Assembly (NCBI RefSeq): GCF_000350105.1
Contig: NZ_CAIY01000038.1
Location: forward strand, 1 to 64,000
Direction of reading: 5' to 3'
From: Richelia intracellularis HH01
Lineage (GTDB): Bacteria > Cyanobacteriota > Cyanobacteriia > Cyanobacteriales > Nostocaceae
Length of the DNA: 64,000 bases
The notes under the pieces: generated by a model
What the model saw: the letters and a program-made list of their open reading frames with translations, nothing else
What the model was told of the DNA's origin: nothing
The model's database searches: none
In this document: one piece after another, positions 20,149 to 29,547 of the stretch
How the letters are laid out: each line of letters opens with the position of its first letter
Numbering within the stretch: the stretch's first letter is position 1
Translations under genes and position numbers: made by a program

Positions 20149-21507
20149 ATGGGGCGTATTTTTATTTCAGCAGCTCACGGGGGTCGAGAATGGGGAAGAA
20201 TAGACCCGGGTTCTATTGCGGGTGGAACTACAGAAGCCAGAGAAATGATATTATTGCGTGATTTGATTGTCACTGAATTAAGAACAAGGAGTTTTGAAGT
20301 CCTATCGGTTCCGGATAGTTTGAGTGCAGCAAATACAATTAATTGGATTAACTCCCGTGATGACAGAGGAGATATAGCAGTAGAAATTCACATGGATGCA
20401 GCTAGAAGCCCATTTATAAGGGGTGCAAGTGCATTTTATATTGCTAGTAATAACGAGCGCAAAAAACATGCTGATTTATTACTCCTAAAACTATTAAGTC
20501 GGGTTACCCAATTACCAAATCTAGGATCAAAACCCGATACAGACGCTGGTTTAGGTAACTTAGCATTTTGTCGTCAAGTAGCAGCTCCTTCTGTGTATTT
20601 ACAAGTTGGTTTCCTAAGTAGTCCAGATGACCGAGCCTTGCTACAAAACCATCGTCATGATTTTGCTCAGGGCGTTGCTGATGGGCTGGAATCCTGGAGT
20701 CAGTTTGTAAGGCCTGATTCTCCTCCTCTAAACCAACCGGAAAAAAATTATCCTATTATCAATATTAAAATCAACGGGCAAAATTATCCAGAGCAAGGAA
20801 TACTGGTTAATGGTAATTCTTATATTCCTGTAGATTTGGCAGATTGCTTACGTATTGACTTATCTAAGTCTATCAATGTGCGTCGTATAAGTTATCGACA
20901 GGTGGTATATATAAAAGCGATCGAATTACGAGAATTTAACGTATTTGTGGGTTGGAATGAAGCAACTCGTACAGCAATCCTACGTTCCAATTTAACTATA
21001 TGTCCTGGACAAATCGACTTGATTATGTCTCATGGTAATACTACTGAAGTACAGTTACAATTATTTCTGCAAAATAATAATAAAAATGCTCTAACAAAAT
21101 TTCCAAATTTACCTGAACTATACCGAGAAGAAGGTACTACTGAAGGAGTAAATTATGATATTGCTTTTTGTCAGATGTGTATAGAAACTGGATTTCTTGA
21201 ATTTAGTAGTGATATTAGACCAGAACAAAACAACTTTGCCGGCCTAGGTACGTTTGGTGGAGGGTTGGAAGTGGCATCTTTCAGTAGTCCAAGACTTGGT
21301 GTAAGGGCACATATTCAACATTTAAAAGCTTATGCTAGTTTGGAACCTATTGTTCAGGATATTGTTGATCCGCGTTTTCGCTTTGTCACGCGTGGCGTTG
21401 CTCCCCTAATTAATCAATTGTCTGGCAGATGGTCAGCAGATATAGAATATGGGTATAGATTAATAGCCATGCTTAAAAGATTATATGAGCTAGCACAATT
21501 GATGTAA
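20149..21507 (+). CDS. N-acetylmuramoyl-L-alanine amidase with glucosaminidase-like tail
   Basis: A peptidoglycan hydrolase of 452 residues. The Amidase_3 zinc domain spans about 1-185, with ISAAHGG (first His ligand), GGTTEAREM (Glu ligand) and EIHMDAA (second His). A middle domain (about 200-285) resembles copper-amine-oxidase-like N-terminal repeats (ILVNGNSYIPVDLAD). The C-terminal part (about 325-450) resembles a glucosaminidase/GH73 fold (CQMCIETGFLEF, NNFAGLG). No AMIN domain and no obvious signal peptide, unlike the AmiC septal amidases of Anabaena. The motif usually carrying the catalytic Glu before GFLS reads YLQVGFLS, Gln instead of Glu. A possible role in septum or heterocyst wall remodelling is inference. 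Confidence 0.8.
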   Translation: MGRIFISAAHGGREWGRIDPGSIAGGTTEAREMILLRDLIVTELRTRSFEVLSVPDSLSAANTINWINSRDDRGDIAVEIHMDAARSPFIRGASAFYIASNNERKKHADLLLLKLLSRVTQLPNLGSKPDTDAGLGNLAFCRQVAAPSVYLQVGFLSSPDDRALLQNHRHDFAQGVADGLESWSQFVRPDSPPLNQPEKNYPIINIKINGQNYPEQGILVNGNSYIPVDLADCLRIDLSKSINVRRISYRQVVYIKAIELREFNVFVGWNEATRTAILRSNLTICPGQIDLIMSHGNTTEVQLQLFLQNNNKNALTKFPNLPELYREEGTTEGVNYDIAFCQMCIETGFLEFSSDIRPEQNNFAGLGTFGGGLEVASFSSPRLGVRAHIQHLKAYASLEPIVQDIVDPRFRFVTRGVAPLINQLSGRWSADIEYGYRLIAMLKRLYELAQLM

Positions 21508-21771
21508 TAAATCATAACTTTGGATTACTAAAAACTAGGAGAATGAAAATATATATTTTTATACCTATTTCTAATAATGGAATATTATCTTATCTCCTAA
21601 AAAATTTAAGACTTTAGGAAGTGTATAGATTAGTGATAATAATGAATAGTATCTTCTGGAGGATATAGAAGATGTTGAATAATTAGGTAAAGTTCCTACC
21701 ATTATTAACTATTAACTAGGTAGTAAAACATTAAAGTATCTAGGGCATATTATAATTATTGGGAAGAGATA

Positions 21772-21810
21772 AGCTATATAGTGACTATTAATAATAGTCA
21801 CTATATAGCT
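21772..21810. repeat. Perfect 19-bp inverted repeat with 1-nt centre
   Basis: Arms 21772-21790 and 21792-21810 are exact reverse complements around a single base. It lies 265 bp after the amidase stop, too far and too symmetrical for an ordinary terminator and without a T-tract. Confidence 0.85.
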
Positions 21811-22220
21811 ATGAAATAGTATAAATAAACTTGGGATGAATAATGATTTAAAAAATTAATTATCATCAAGTTATTATTAGGATAAATACTAGGAGAATTA
21901 CAAAAAATACCCTATATTTTGACTAATGCAAATTCTACTTTATTTAATTCCTCTGATACTTATTATGGTAACAAGTTCAACTCTGTTAATAATTCCAGTT
22001 TTAAAAACCTCTAATATATGATAATTATAGTATGTATATCGCCTATAATTATTATTCGGTTATATCCCAAGGGCAATATCAGTTAAATTCATATTACCTA
22101 CCATTTGGAGAAATTGGTTAAAATCTCTGACTAAAATAATTAAGAGATTTTCCAGTTTAATAGATTGATATAAATTGAGCTATCTCTAGTAAAATTGAAA
22201 AATAAAACCATAAATAATTG

Positions 22221-22250
22221 AGAACTATCATAAATACTTATGGTAGTTCT
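22221..22250. repeat. 13-bp inverted repeat, 4-nt loop
   Basis: Arms 22221-22233 and 22238-22250 with one G-U compatible difference (AGAACTATCATAA against TTATGGTAGTTCT). Confidence 0.65.
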
Positions 22251-22389
22251 TAGAAAATTTCCCAATAAAACTTTCCATGATTTTTATTAAACAGAATTGG
22301 TTATTAAGTGAATATACTGGGTGAACAAAACGACTAAATTCATGCAAGTAAAATTACTTATATCTTCTTGTTTTACTCTACTATTCAGT

Positions 22390-22427
22390 AAGGTAATATT
22401 ATGATTAACTAATCATAATATTACCTT
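22390..22427. repeat. Perfect 18-bp inverted repeat, 2-nt loop
   Basis: Arms 22390-22407 and 22410-22427 are exact reverse complements. No gene within 370 bp. Resembles the palindrome at 21772 in geometry but not in sequence. Confidence 0.85.
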
Positions 22428-22797
22428 GAAGAGACCATCACTTTTTAAAGAGAAAATTTCGTTAGATACCCGTTAGATACCTCTGAAATTTGAAGTTTGA
22501 CAATCATATTTTTATTTATCAACAACTTATTTCCGCATATTAAGCATATTAAAGAGTGAATTTAAAATTGTCAGCTTTGCCTCTATTCTATGAAGATTTA
22601 TATTAGTGCCAGAAAAAAAGTATGAATCAAATACCCCAATTCTAAAATAATGGCTAATTCCTAAATTTGTTCATAGTTTAGCAGCACATACATAAGATGG
22701 AATAAGAGTATGTCATAAAAATTTTTACTTCTTGAACATTCATACTAATATACTACAATTGTATTACTGTGTTTTACATTTTTTAGTAGAGAAAATC

Positions 22798-23133
22798 ATG
22801 CATGCCATAACACGCACCGCAACTACTGACATGGAAGTTACTAGTATTCGCTTAGAAAAAGAACTCAAGGACAAGCTCAAAGAGTTATCCGGGAGTCAGG
22901 GATATCAAGCTCTTATTCGGGATATTCTTTGGAATTATGTACAACAAAAGTCAGGTGATTGGAAACCACTATTTTCTAAAAATGATATTAGGGTTAGCAT
23001 TACTGCAACTGCACAAAAGGAAGAGCGTTGTGTACTTACAGGTCAAAGTATTCAGCCAAAACAACAAATGCTTCTAGGGCTAACAAAAACGGGTGATATG
23101 GTACCCCTAACGATAGAAAGCTTAGCCGTTTAA
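22798..23133 (+). CDS. Ribbon-helix-helix DNA-binding protein
   Basis: A 111-residue protein starting at the ATG at 22798; the frame is open 22 codons further up but that part lacks conserved character. The N-terminal third, MEVTSIRLEKELKDKLKEL followed by GYQALIRDILWNYV, has the beta-strand plus two-helix layout of MetJ/Arc (CopG-like) repressors. The rest contains a C..TGQ turn (CVLTGQSIQPKQ) and a final beta part that may bind a ligand or partner. I recall similar proteins as conserved hypotheticals in Nostocales. Stand-alone; target genes unknown. Confidence 0.7.
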   Translation: MHAITRTATTDMEVTSIRLEKELKDKLKELSGSQGYQALIRDILWNYVQQKSGDWKPLFSKNDIRVSITATAQKEERCVLTGQSIQPKQQMLLGLTKTGDMVPLTIESLAV

Positions 23134-23308
23134 GTTTGTCATTGGGAGGAATAAGGAATGTAGCTTAATAACTAAATTCCTTATTTAGTTGCTAATGCTT
23201 AAATATACCGAAAAGGGGGCAATTTAAATTTAGGTTTTTAACTAAATTTTTACACTTGATACAAAATTAAAGGCTATAATGCCTTGTTATTTAGAGAATT
23301 TAAGAGTT

Positions 23309-23352
23309 GTAAATACTCAATTTGTATATTGTAAATACTCAATTTGTATATG
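23309..23352. repeat. 22-bp tandem direct repeat, two copies
   Basis: Copies 23309-23330 and 23331-23352 (GTAAATACTCAATTTGTATA core) differ at the last base only. Confidence 0.85.
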
Positions 23353-23401
23353 GGAATTTATAAGTTATTGTTTATCTGTTTAGTGGGGGGTCCAACAATC
23401 C

Positions 23402-23430
23402 TTGACATACATACCTAGCTTAGCATAATT
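23402..23430 (+). promoter_or_regulatory. Candidate sigma-70-type promoter
   Basis: TTGACA at 23402-23407 and ATAATT at 23425-23430 (17-nt spacer; CATAAT one base earlier gives 16). Good consensus match, but in AT-rich DNA such matches arise by chance, and the next gene starts 510 bp away. Confidence 0.35.
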
Positions 23431-23940
23431 AGTAGTTAACATTGTAGCTCTCAAATCGCCAGGTTATAATACCCAGTGGTTTTCGCCTCCTAGCAGACAA
23501 TTTCCATGATTTTTAAGTGTTAGGAATCATAAGCAGTGATGGGAATTATTATTTATGTTTTAAATTTTAAATTGCAATATGCGTTTTTTACAGCTTCGGT
23601 AGGAATGCGTAATATAACTATTTTCTCCTGGTTGTAAGTCTAGAAAATTTACGGTTTGTATCTAAACGGTTTGTCTCTAAGCTGTAGAAGTTATATCCTG
23701 TCTTCTGGGTAGATGAATTGTACTTATTTGCCTCTAGAACTGTATCTCTAAAACAATCCCTGTCCTACAAGATAAATTGAGATTGGGTGTTTGGATTCAT
23801 ATAAAAAATACCTACTTAATGGTCTGCAGTGGAACGGGGCTATAATATTTGGGGTGTAAACAGTTTAATTTGATCAGATCGTAGCCGGAGTCAGATAAAA
23901 AAGTCTATGGCAAAAATAGCTTAATTTAAGGGCAGTAAGT

Positions 23941-25998
23941 ATGGGGTCATTATCTGAAAGTATACCAGCCACGACAAAGCAGTTATCATCTATCTCGAAG
24001 ATAACAGGTGAAGCAGGTCGAGAAACACAAAACCCACTTAAGCTGATGCAGCATCAGGAAAAACCAATTCAAAAATTGGTACCACAGATTAATCGAATTA
24101 TAGCCGCTAATCTGTTAGGGGTAGAGGTACTGCAGGAAATTGCCCGAGTTGTGGGTGAAACCTTTGAAGTGGATTGTTGCTGCTTAGTGGCTCTTCCTGG
24201 TGATGATGGTGAGGCTATAACTGCTAATTGGTGTGCTCAAAAGTACTTGGGAATGACTCAAAATGACAATTTTTCTGCTATAGACGAATTAGATTGGCCA
24301 GTTATGCAGTGTGCAGAAGAGTCATTCACCATCGAAGATATTTCAACCATAGAGCGTAGTCTGGTCGTTGGGTGTCAGTATTTACCACTACCAATCAAAA
24401 CAGTTCTAGGTCTTCCTACACATTTCGGCAATAATAATAATGGTGTGGTTATCCTTATTCACTCCCAGCCTTATGAGTGGAGTGGAGCAGAAAAAAAACT
24501 ACTCAAGTTGTTAGAGCCCCTGTGTGCGATTGCTTTTGCACAATTGCTCCAAGCTCAAAAAATTGACTTTCAAAAACAAAGTATAGAAGCTAGCTCCCAA
24601 TATCAAAATTTATTAAAGAAACTCACCATACTTAGCCGCAGCAACCTGGACTTAAATCAAATACTCCAATTGGCAGTTGCATCAATAGCAGAAACCCTAC
24701 ATGCAGATCGTGGGTTATTAATGCTTTTAAAATACACGGACCCCTTATTTAAGCGTCAAAGAGGACAAGTTCCAAAAGCAAAAGTTAATCTTGTTGGTGA
24801 GTGGTCAATAGAAACATCGAATATCTGTCAGAATAAAACTAATCTAAAGGAATCTTTCTCTCTTGCTGATTGTGCGCTATGTCAACGGGTGTTTACAGCA
24901 TCTATTAGGCCTATAATTGTCAATGAAGATTTAGAACAGCAAGAGGGTTATAATTTCAGCGCGGCTCCAATCTTTCGACTATCTGAACTACCTACAGTAC
25001 TACTAATGCCTTTAGAAAGCCAAGGGAAAATTTTAGGCTTTCTAGTCCTACAGCAATCTCAAAATCGCCAATGGAAGAACAGAGAATTAAATATCCTAGA
25101 AATGATTTGTGCCCAGATTGTCAATATAATTATTCAATCTCAAACTCTCAGACAAGTCCAAAACCTAGTTGGCGAACGTACGGCACAATTACAACGTAGT
25201 TTAGAAGTCCAAGCAAAATTGTACGAGATTAAGCAACAACATGTTAAGCAATTACAAGAACTTAATGATTTAAAAGATGAGTTCTTAAGCAATATGAGCG
25301 ACCGTCTTCGTTACCCTTTAACTAATATGTGGATGGCAATTCGCAACCTCCACAACCCAGGAATAACCCCAGACCGTCAGACACGCTATCTAGAAATTCT
25401 TGAGCAAGAATGTAGCAAGGAAATTAATTTAATAAATGATTTACTAACCCTACAAAAGTTGGATAGTCATAGTCAGCCTCTTCAATATGAAACTGTAGAT
25501 ATAAATATAATCACTAAGAATTTTATTGCATCTATCCAGAATCAAGTGGCGGAGAAGGGATTAACTATCTCTTTGGACTTGCAAAGTAATCCATTAGAAT
25601 CACAGACGGAAATAGAAAGCTTTAAACGGATATTACAAGAGTTATTAAATAATGCCGTTAAATACTCTCAACATGGCAGTAATATTAATTTAAAGGTAAC
25701 CCAACGAGTCGAACAGCTGATAGATCGAGTTATCATAGAGGTAAATAACATAGGGCGTGCTATTTCAAAAGAAGAAGCTACTTATATCTTTGACAGATTT
25801 CGTCGTGGGAAGGGCCGATGGACCCCAGGAACTGGATTGGGCTTGGCGCTGGCCAAATCCCTAGTTCAACACCTGAATGGTTCAATAAAAGTGGAAAGCA
25901 CCCCCCTTAGCGAGGGTGATAATTTAAGCAATATTTGTTTTACAGTTATGCTTCCCCAGTTTGCTGAAGACAATCAACCATATTCGAACAGTGAATGA
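23941..25998 (+). CDS. GAF-domain sensor kinase-like protein without phospho-acceptor His
   Basis: A 685-residue soluble two-component sensor-like protein. Two GAF domains (about 50-200 and 215-400) are followed by a coiled linker (about 405-440), a dimerisation helix region (about 440-505) and a HATPase_c domain (about 545-675; N-box ELLNNAVKYS, G2 box GTGLGLALAKS). In the H-box, where histidine kinases read SHELRTPL, this protein reads SDRLRYPL: residue 454 is Asp (codon GAC at 25300-25302). It may be a pseudokinase or signal through a partner. GAF1 contains a CCCL cluster; no canonical bilin-attachment motif was recognised. The stop overlaps the downstream SRPBCC gene, suggesting one transcript. 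Confidence 0.8.
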   Translation: MGSLSESIPATTKQLSSISKITGEAGRETQNPLKLMQHQEKPIQKLVPQINRIIAANLLGVEVLQEIARVVGETFEVDCCCLVALPGDDGEAITANWCAQKYLGMTQNDNFSAIDELDWPVMQCAEESFTIEDISTIERSLVVGCQYLPLPIKTVLGLPTHFGNNNNGVVILIHSQPYEWSGAEKKLLKLLEPLCAIAFAQLLQAQKIDFQKQSIEASSQYQNLLKKLTILSRSNLDLNQILQLAVASIAETLHADRGLLMLLKYTDPLFKRQRGQVPKAKVNLVGEWSIETSNICQNKTNLKESFSLADCALCQRVFTASIRPIIVNEDLEQQEGYNFSAAPIFRLSELPTVLLMPLESQGKILGFLVLQQSQNRQWKNRELNILEMICAQIVNIIIQSQTLRQVQNLVGERTAQLQRSLEVQAKLYEIKQQHVKQLQELNDLKDEFLSNMSDRLRYPLTNMWMAIRNLHNPGITPDRQTRYLEILEQECSKEINLINDLLTLQKLDSHSQPLQYETVDINIITKNFIASIQNQVAEKGLTISLDLQSNPLESQTEIESFKRILQELLNNAVKYSQHGSNINLKVTQRVEQLIDRVIIEVNNIGRAISKEEATYIFDRFRRGKGRWTPGTGLGLALAKSLVQHLNGSIKVESTPLSEGDNLSNICFTVMLPQFAEDNQPYSNSE

Positions 25999-26596
25999 AC
26001 CCAATCCTCAGAATGAACCCAATCCTCACCCATTGATACAGACAAAGGAAATAATTGATGCCGATAACATTTTAATTCCAGGGACAGCTCCGGTATATCC
26101 GACAGAAGCTCATGTCCATGTCAAGAAAGTTGGTGGTCGTAAGAGGCAAATTACTGCCCATAGCAATATTATTCATCCAATAGAGAATGTGTGGAAAGTG
26201 CTAACCGACTATGACGCTCTGGCCGATTTTCTTCCCAGTCTTTCTCGCAGCCGACGCATTCACCACCCGAATAGTGGTATACGCGTGGAACAGATTGGCA
26301 CTCAACGTTTTTTTAAGTTCAATTTTAGTGCCCGTGTAGTTTTAGATCTGGAAGAATCATTCCCCAAAGAGATAAACTTCCGTATGATAGAAGGGGACTT
26401 TAAAAAATTTTCTGGGAAATGGAACCTAGAAAGCTACGAAACAGAAGGGCTGCAAGGGACACGATTATCCTACACATTAGAAGTTTTGCCTAAAGCAATA
26501 ATACCAGTTTACATAACCGAGAATCGTCTCTCTGAAGACATAAGAAGTAACTTTCTAGCAATTCATAAAAGGGTCGCACAAATACCAGTCGTATAG
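25961..26596 (+). CDS. SRPBCC/START-like (polyketide cyclase family) protein
   Basis: Up to 211 residues beginning at TTG 25961, which overlaps the kinase-like gene by 38 bp; GTG at 25991, overlapping by 8 bp, is an equally plausible start. The domain begins near ITAHSNIIHPIENVWKVLTD and continues with DYDALADFLPSLSRSRRI, the pattern of SRPBCC hydrophobic-pocket proteins. Cyanobacterial members are annotated as cyclase/dehydrase-like and may bind lipids, quinones or pigments. The N-terminus encodes a doubled NEPNPQ/NEPNPH from an 18-bp tandem duplication. Translational coupling to the sensor gene suggests a shared pathway (inference). Confidence 0.75.
   Translation: MLKTINHIRTVNEPNPQNEPNPHPLIQTKEIIDADNILIPGTAPVYPTEAHVHVKKVGGRKRQITAHSNIIHPIENVWKVLTDYDALADFLPSLSRSRRIHHPNSGIRVEQIGTQRFFKFNFSARVVLDLEESFPKEINFRMIEGDFKKFSGKWNLESYETEGLQGTRLSYTLEVLPKAIIPVYITENRLSEDIRSNFLAIHKRVAQIPVV
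25993..26028. repeat. 18-bp tandem repeat across a stop/start overlap
   Basis: GAATGAACCCAATCCTCA occurs at 25993-26010 and again at 26011-26028. The first copy contains the TGA stop of the kinase-like gene while both are read through by the SRPBCC frame. Confidence 0.9.
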
Positions 26597-26657
26597 ACAT
26601 GAGAGGGGATATGACTTAACAAGTCAATCCCAATTCTTCATACTATTATGTGGAAAG

Positions 26658-26730
26658 TACCCCCAGGGGAATTCGAATCCCCGTCGCCTCCGTGAAAGGG
26701 AGGTGTCCTAGGCCTCTAGACGATGGGGGC
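26658..26730 (-). tRNA. trnE: tRNA-Glu (anticodon TTC)
   Basis: On the reverse strand a full cloverleaf can be drawn: acceptor GCCCCCA with TGGGGGT, anticodon stem CCTCC/GGAGG enclosing CTTTCAC (anticodon TTC), and T-arm GGGGA-TTCGAAT-TCCCC. 73 nt, no encoded CCA. In cyanobacteria the same tRNA-Glu feeds tetrapyrrole (chlorophyll, haem) synthesis via GluTR. Confidence 0.95.
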
Positions 26731-27011
26731 AAAACGCCCAATCAATTTCAAACTTAGCTGACTTTGTTCTCAATGTCAATATATTTCTAATTTTTTATCT
26801 ATATTAATTGAATTCTAACTTGTGTGTTTGGCTGCCAAATAAGCACCCAAGCCTTCTTAGAGAATTGATGAAGTTAAATGCCATCATATCGAAAAAATAT
26901 TTCAAAGTCTTCACTACCGAAAACACATGGGGTATGATGTTGTAGCCTGTAAGAGTAATGTTTACTGTTCTTTACGAAGGATTTTGAAATCTAATACTCA
27001 AAATCTACTAC

Positions 27012-28919
27012 ATGGAAGCATCTTTTGAAATTACCCTGCAGATGGTGCTTACCGTCATTGCAGGTATTAGTGCCCAAGTGTTAGCAGCCTATCTAAGGGT
27101 TCCTAGCATCTTGTTTCTGTTGCCATTTGGAATTTTGCTAGGTCCGGATGGTATAGACTTGCTACACCCCCATGTACTGGGTACAGGACTGGAAGTAATT
27201 GTTTCTCTTGCCACAGCAATTATTTTGTTTGAAGGTGGGCTAAACCTGAATTTGCGAGAAATTGGCAGGGTCTCTGTGAGTTTGCAATTACTTGTAACCT
27301 TAGGGACGATGATTACATTGCTGGGTGGTAGTATGGCAGCGCACTGGTTGGGAGAATTTCCCTGGCCGATTGCTTTTTTATATGCCTCTATTGTTGTTGT
27401 TACTGGACCAACAGTGATTGGACCACTACTCAAGCACGTTAACGTGGATCGTCAGGTAGCAACTTTGTTAGAAGGAGAAGGAATTTTAATCGATCCTGTA
27501 GGGGCCATTCTAGCATTTGTAGTGTTGGACACAATTTTGAATGGTGATACAGATCCAGCCAATGCAATTATTGGACTGTTATTACGTCTGGGCATAGGAG
27601 TAGCCATTGGAGGTGGAGGTGGTTACTTAATGAGTTTAATTTTTAAGCGTGCTAATTTTTTGTCGTTTGAACTGAAGAATTTAGTCGTATTAGCAATTCT
27701 CTGGGGCCTATTTGTAATCGCCCAAATGATCCGGAGTGAGTCAGGAGTAATGACAACAGTAGTAGCAGGGGCCGTATTTGCCAATTCTTCCGTTCCAGAT
27801 GAGCGATTGTTACGTCATTTCAAAGGTCAACTAACAATTCTAAGCCTTTCGGTGTTGTTTATCTTGCTGGCGGCTGATTTATCGATTGATAGCATCTTTG
27901 CTTTAGGCTGGGGTAGTTTGTGTACAGTTTTAGTGCTCATGTTTGTGGTTCGCCCTATCAACATCTTATTCTGTACCTGGAATAGCAATCTCAACTGGCG
28001 GCAGAAAGCATTTTTAAGTTGGGTGGCTCCCAGAGGTATTGTTTGTGCCTCAATTGCCTCCTTATTTGGTATTTTACTTACCCAAAGGGGTATTAATGGT
28101 GGCGATTCTATTAAAGCATTAGTATTCTTGACAATTATTATGACCGTTGTTTGTCAAGGTTTAACGGCTGGTTTTCTTGCTCAATGGTTGCGAATTACCG
28201 CCACGGATACCACTGGATTAGTAATTGTGGGTTGTAATCCCCTCAGTTTATTGGTGGCTCAATTCTTTCAGGATAGAGGGGAACCAGTAGTAATGATTGA
28301 TACTGATAAGCAGGCTTCAGAGCAGGCAGAAGCACAGAACATTCGAGTAATTGCTAGCAGCGCACTAGATACAGGGGTTTTAGAAGAAGCTGGATTGTTA
28401 TCAATGGGAACTTTTTTGGCAATGACTAATAATGGGGAGGTAAACTTTGTCCTTGCCCAGAGAGCAGCAGAAGAATTTGAACCTCCTAGGGTTTTGGCTA
28501 TATTTCCCAGAAGTCCCCAAACCAATAGTTCTAGCGAAAAGAATAAAGTGAGCCAGGCATTTTCATCTAATTTAGCAATCAAAACCTGGAACCAGTATTT
28601 AAATGATGGACAAGTTAAATTGGGAACTACCACATTCACAAGTGCGGAATTAACTCAGCAACATGAAGGAATACAAAGATTAATTGAAACAGGGGAATTA
28701 GTACCCTTATTATTGGAAAGGAAAGGACATTTACAGGTAATAACAGCTAATTATGGTTGGGAAGATGGTGATCGTATTATTTACTTATTACATGATCCAA
28801 GGCCTGAATTGCTGAAACGATTGTCTGGAGGAAACCAGTCTACTCGTCTACCCTTAGAAAAGTTACCTCAGGTTGAAGAAGTACCCATGGCAAAATTAGC
28901 TCAACTATCTATGAATTAA
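27012..28919 (+). CDS. CPA-type Na+/H+ antiporter with C-terminal TrkA-N-like domain
   Basis: A 635-residue inner-membrane cation/proton antiporter. About 12 hydrophobic helices span 5-395, with the CPA1 patterns ATAIILFEGGLNL and VVTGPTVIGPLL and the LEGEGILIDPVGA stretch carrying the acidic transport residue. After about 400 a cytosolic Rossmann-like RCK/TrkA-N domain follows (GLVIVGCNPLSLLVAQFF, VVMIDTD), then a TrkA-C-like end. The nucleotide loop G-C-N-P-L-S departs from GxGxxG, so NAD regulation is uncertain. Functions in pH and sodium homeostasis. Single gene; the upstream 280 bp separate it from tRNA-Glu. Confidence 0.9.
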   Translation: MEASFEITLQMVLTVIAGISAQVLAAYLRVPSILFLLPFGILLGPDGIDLLHPHVLGTGLEVIVSLATAIILFEGGLNLNLREIGRVSVSLQLLVTLGTMITLLGGSMAAHWLGEFPWPIAFLYASIVVVTGPTVIGPLLKHVNVDRQVATLLEGEGILIDPVGAILAFVVLDTILNGDTDPANAIIGLLLRLGIGVAIGGGGGYLMSLIFKRANFLSFELKNLVVLAILWGLFVIAQMIRSESGVMTTVVAGAVFANSSVPDERLLRHFKGQLTILSLSVLFILLAADLSIDSIFALGWGSLCTVLVLMFVVRPINILFCTWNSNLNWRQKAFLSWVAPRGIVCASIASLFGILLTQRGINGGDSIKALVFLTIIMTVVCQGLTAGFLAQWLRITATDTTGLVIVGCNPLSLLVAQFFQDRGEPVVMIDTDKQASEQAEAQNIRVIASSALDTGVLEEAGLLSMGTFLAMTNNGEVNFVLAQRAAEEFEPPRVLAIFPRSPQTNSSSEKNKVSQAFSSNLAIKTWNQYLNDGQVKLGTTTFTSAELTQQHEGIQRLIETGELVPLLLERKGHLQVITANYGWEDGDRIIYLLHDPRPELLKRLSGGNQSTRLPLEKLPQVEEVPMAKLAQLSMN

Positions 28920-29547
28920 GCTTCTGGGTAAGATAATTATGAGTCGGGAGAAAATAGTAGGTGGTTCTCATGATTTCTAACTTCAGTCGAGTTTCCATGA
29001 TTTTTATTCACTATTTTCCGTATAACTTTACTATTAAGGTTAAAATAGTGTCAGTTTGGTATACATCCCTATCCCTGTATTCTCTGCAAGAGTTAGGGAA
29101 AAGTATTGCCACACTTGTTGCATTCTAAAAAGTTACATAGTTCAGTGGTTCAAGATAACATGGTGGTGTAAACAAGTTGATAATTATAAAAATGTGAAAA
29201 GCTGTAATTAATCAATTTTTGTACTTCTTTACATGCTAGTTTCTTACTTGTACCCTGATGTACTAGGCAATCCCTCCAAATTGAGGTTTAATAGTCATGT
29301 GAACAGGCATGTAAACACAATCGCAGAATAAAAATATTGATACTAAAATATGCTGCTGGTGTGGTTTGTCTTTGGTATTGAAGCTTTAATTGCTTTTATC
29401 CCTTTACTCAGGAAAGTTCCCCACGTGGGTTTTACATTGATGTTTACCAAGTCCTTTATTTTATAGGATTTGCTTTGAAGCATTGCTCACCTTATCAGGG
29501 GCAAATACACGGTAAGATTCTAAAACAATCATTGTATTATAGTTGGA
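28920..29547. other. Intergenic region upstream of pdhB
   Basis: No gene supported. A 38-codon frame at 29350-29466 (MLLVWFVFGIEAL..., hydrophobic N-terminus) could encode a tiny membrane peptide, but nothing beyond length supports it. Confidence 0.45.

Larger units (their letters stand above)
21508..22797. other. Gene-free stretch with three strong palindromes
   Basis: No supported gene. Holds inverted repeats at 21772-21810, 22221-22250 and 22390-22427, listed separately, and a short direct repeat CGTTAGATACC at about 22469-22490. Confidence 0.55.
23134..23940. other. Long upstream region of the GAF kinase-like gene
   Basis: No gene called. Contains a 22-bp tandem duplication (23309-23352) and a good sigma-70-type promoter candidate (23402-23430) about 510 bp before the next start, leaving room for a long leader or an untranslated RNA. 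Confidence 0.5.

Noticed and set aside
21772-22427. Insertion-sequence ends
   Set aside because: No transposase remnant lies between the palindromes and their sequences differ, so they are not paired terminal repeats.
29350-29466. 38-codon hydrophobic frame before pdhB
   Set aside because: Could be a micro-protein but does not match any small photosystem or cytochrome subunit I know; mentioned only in the gap entry.
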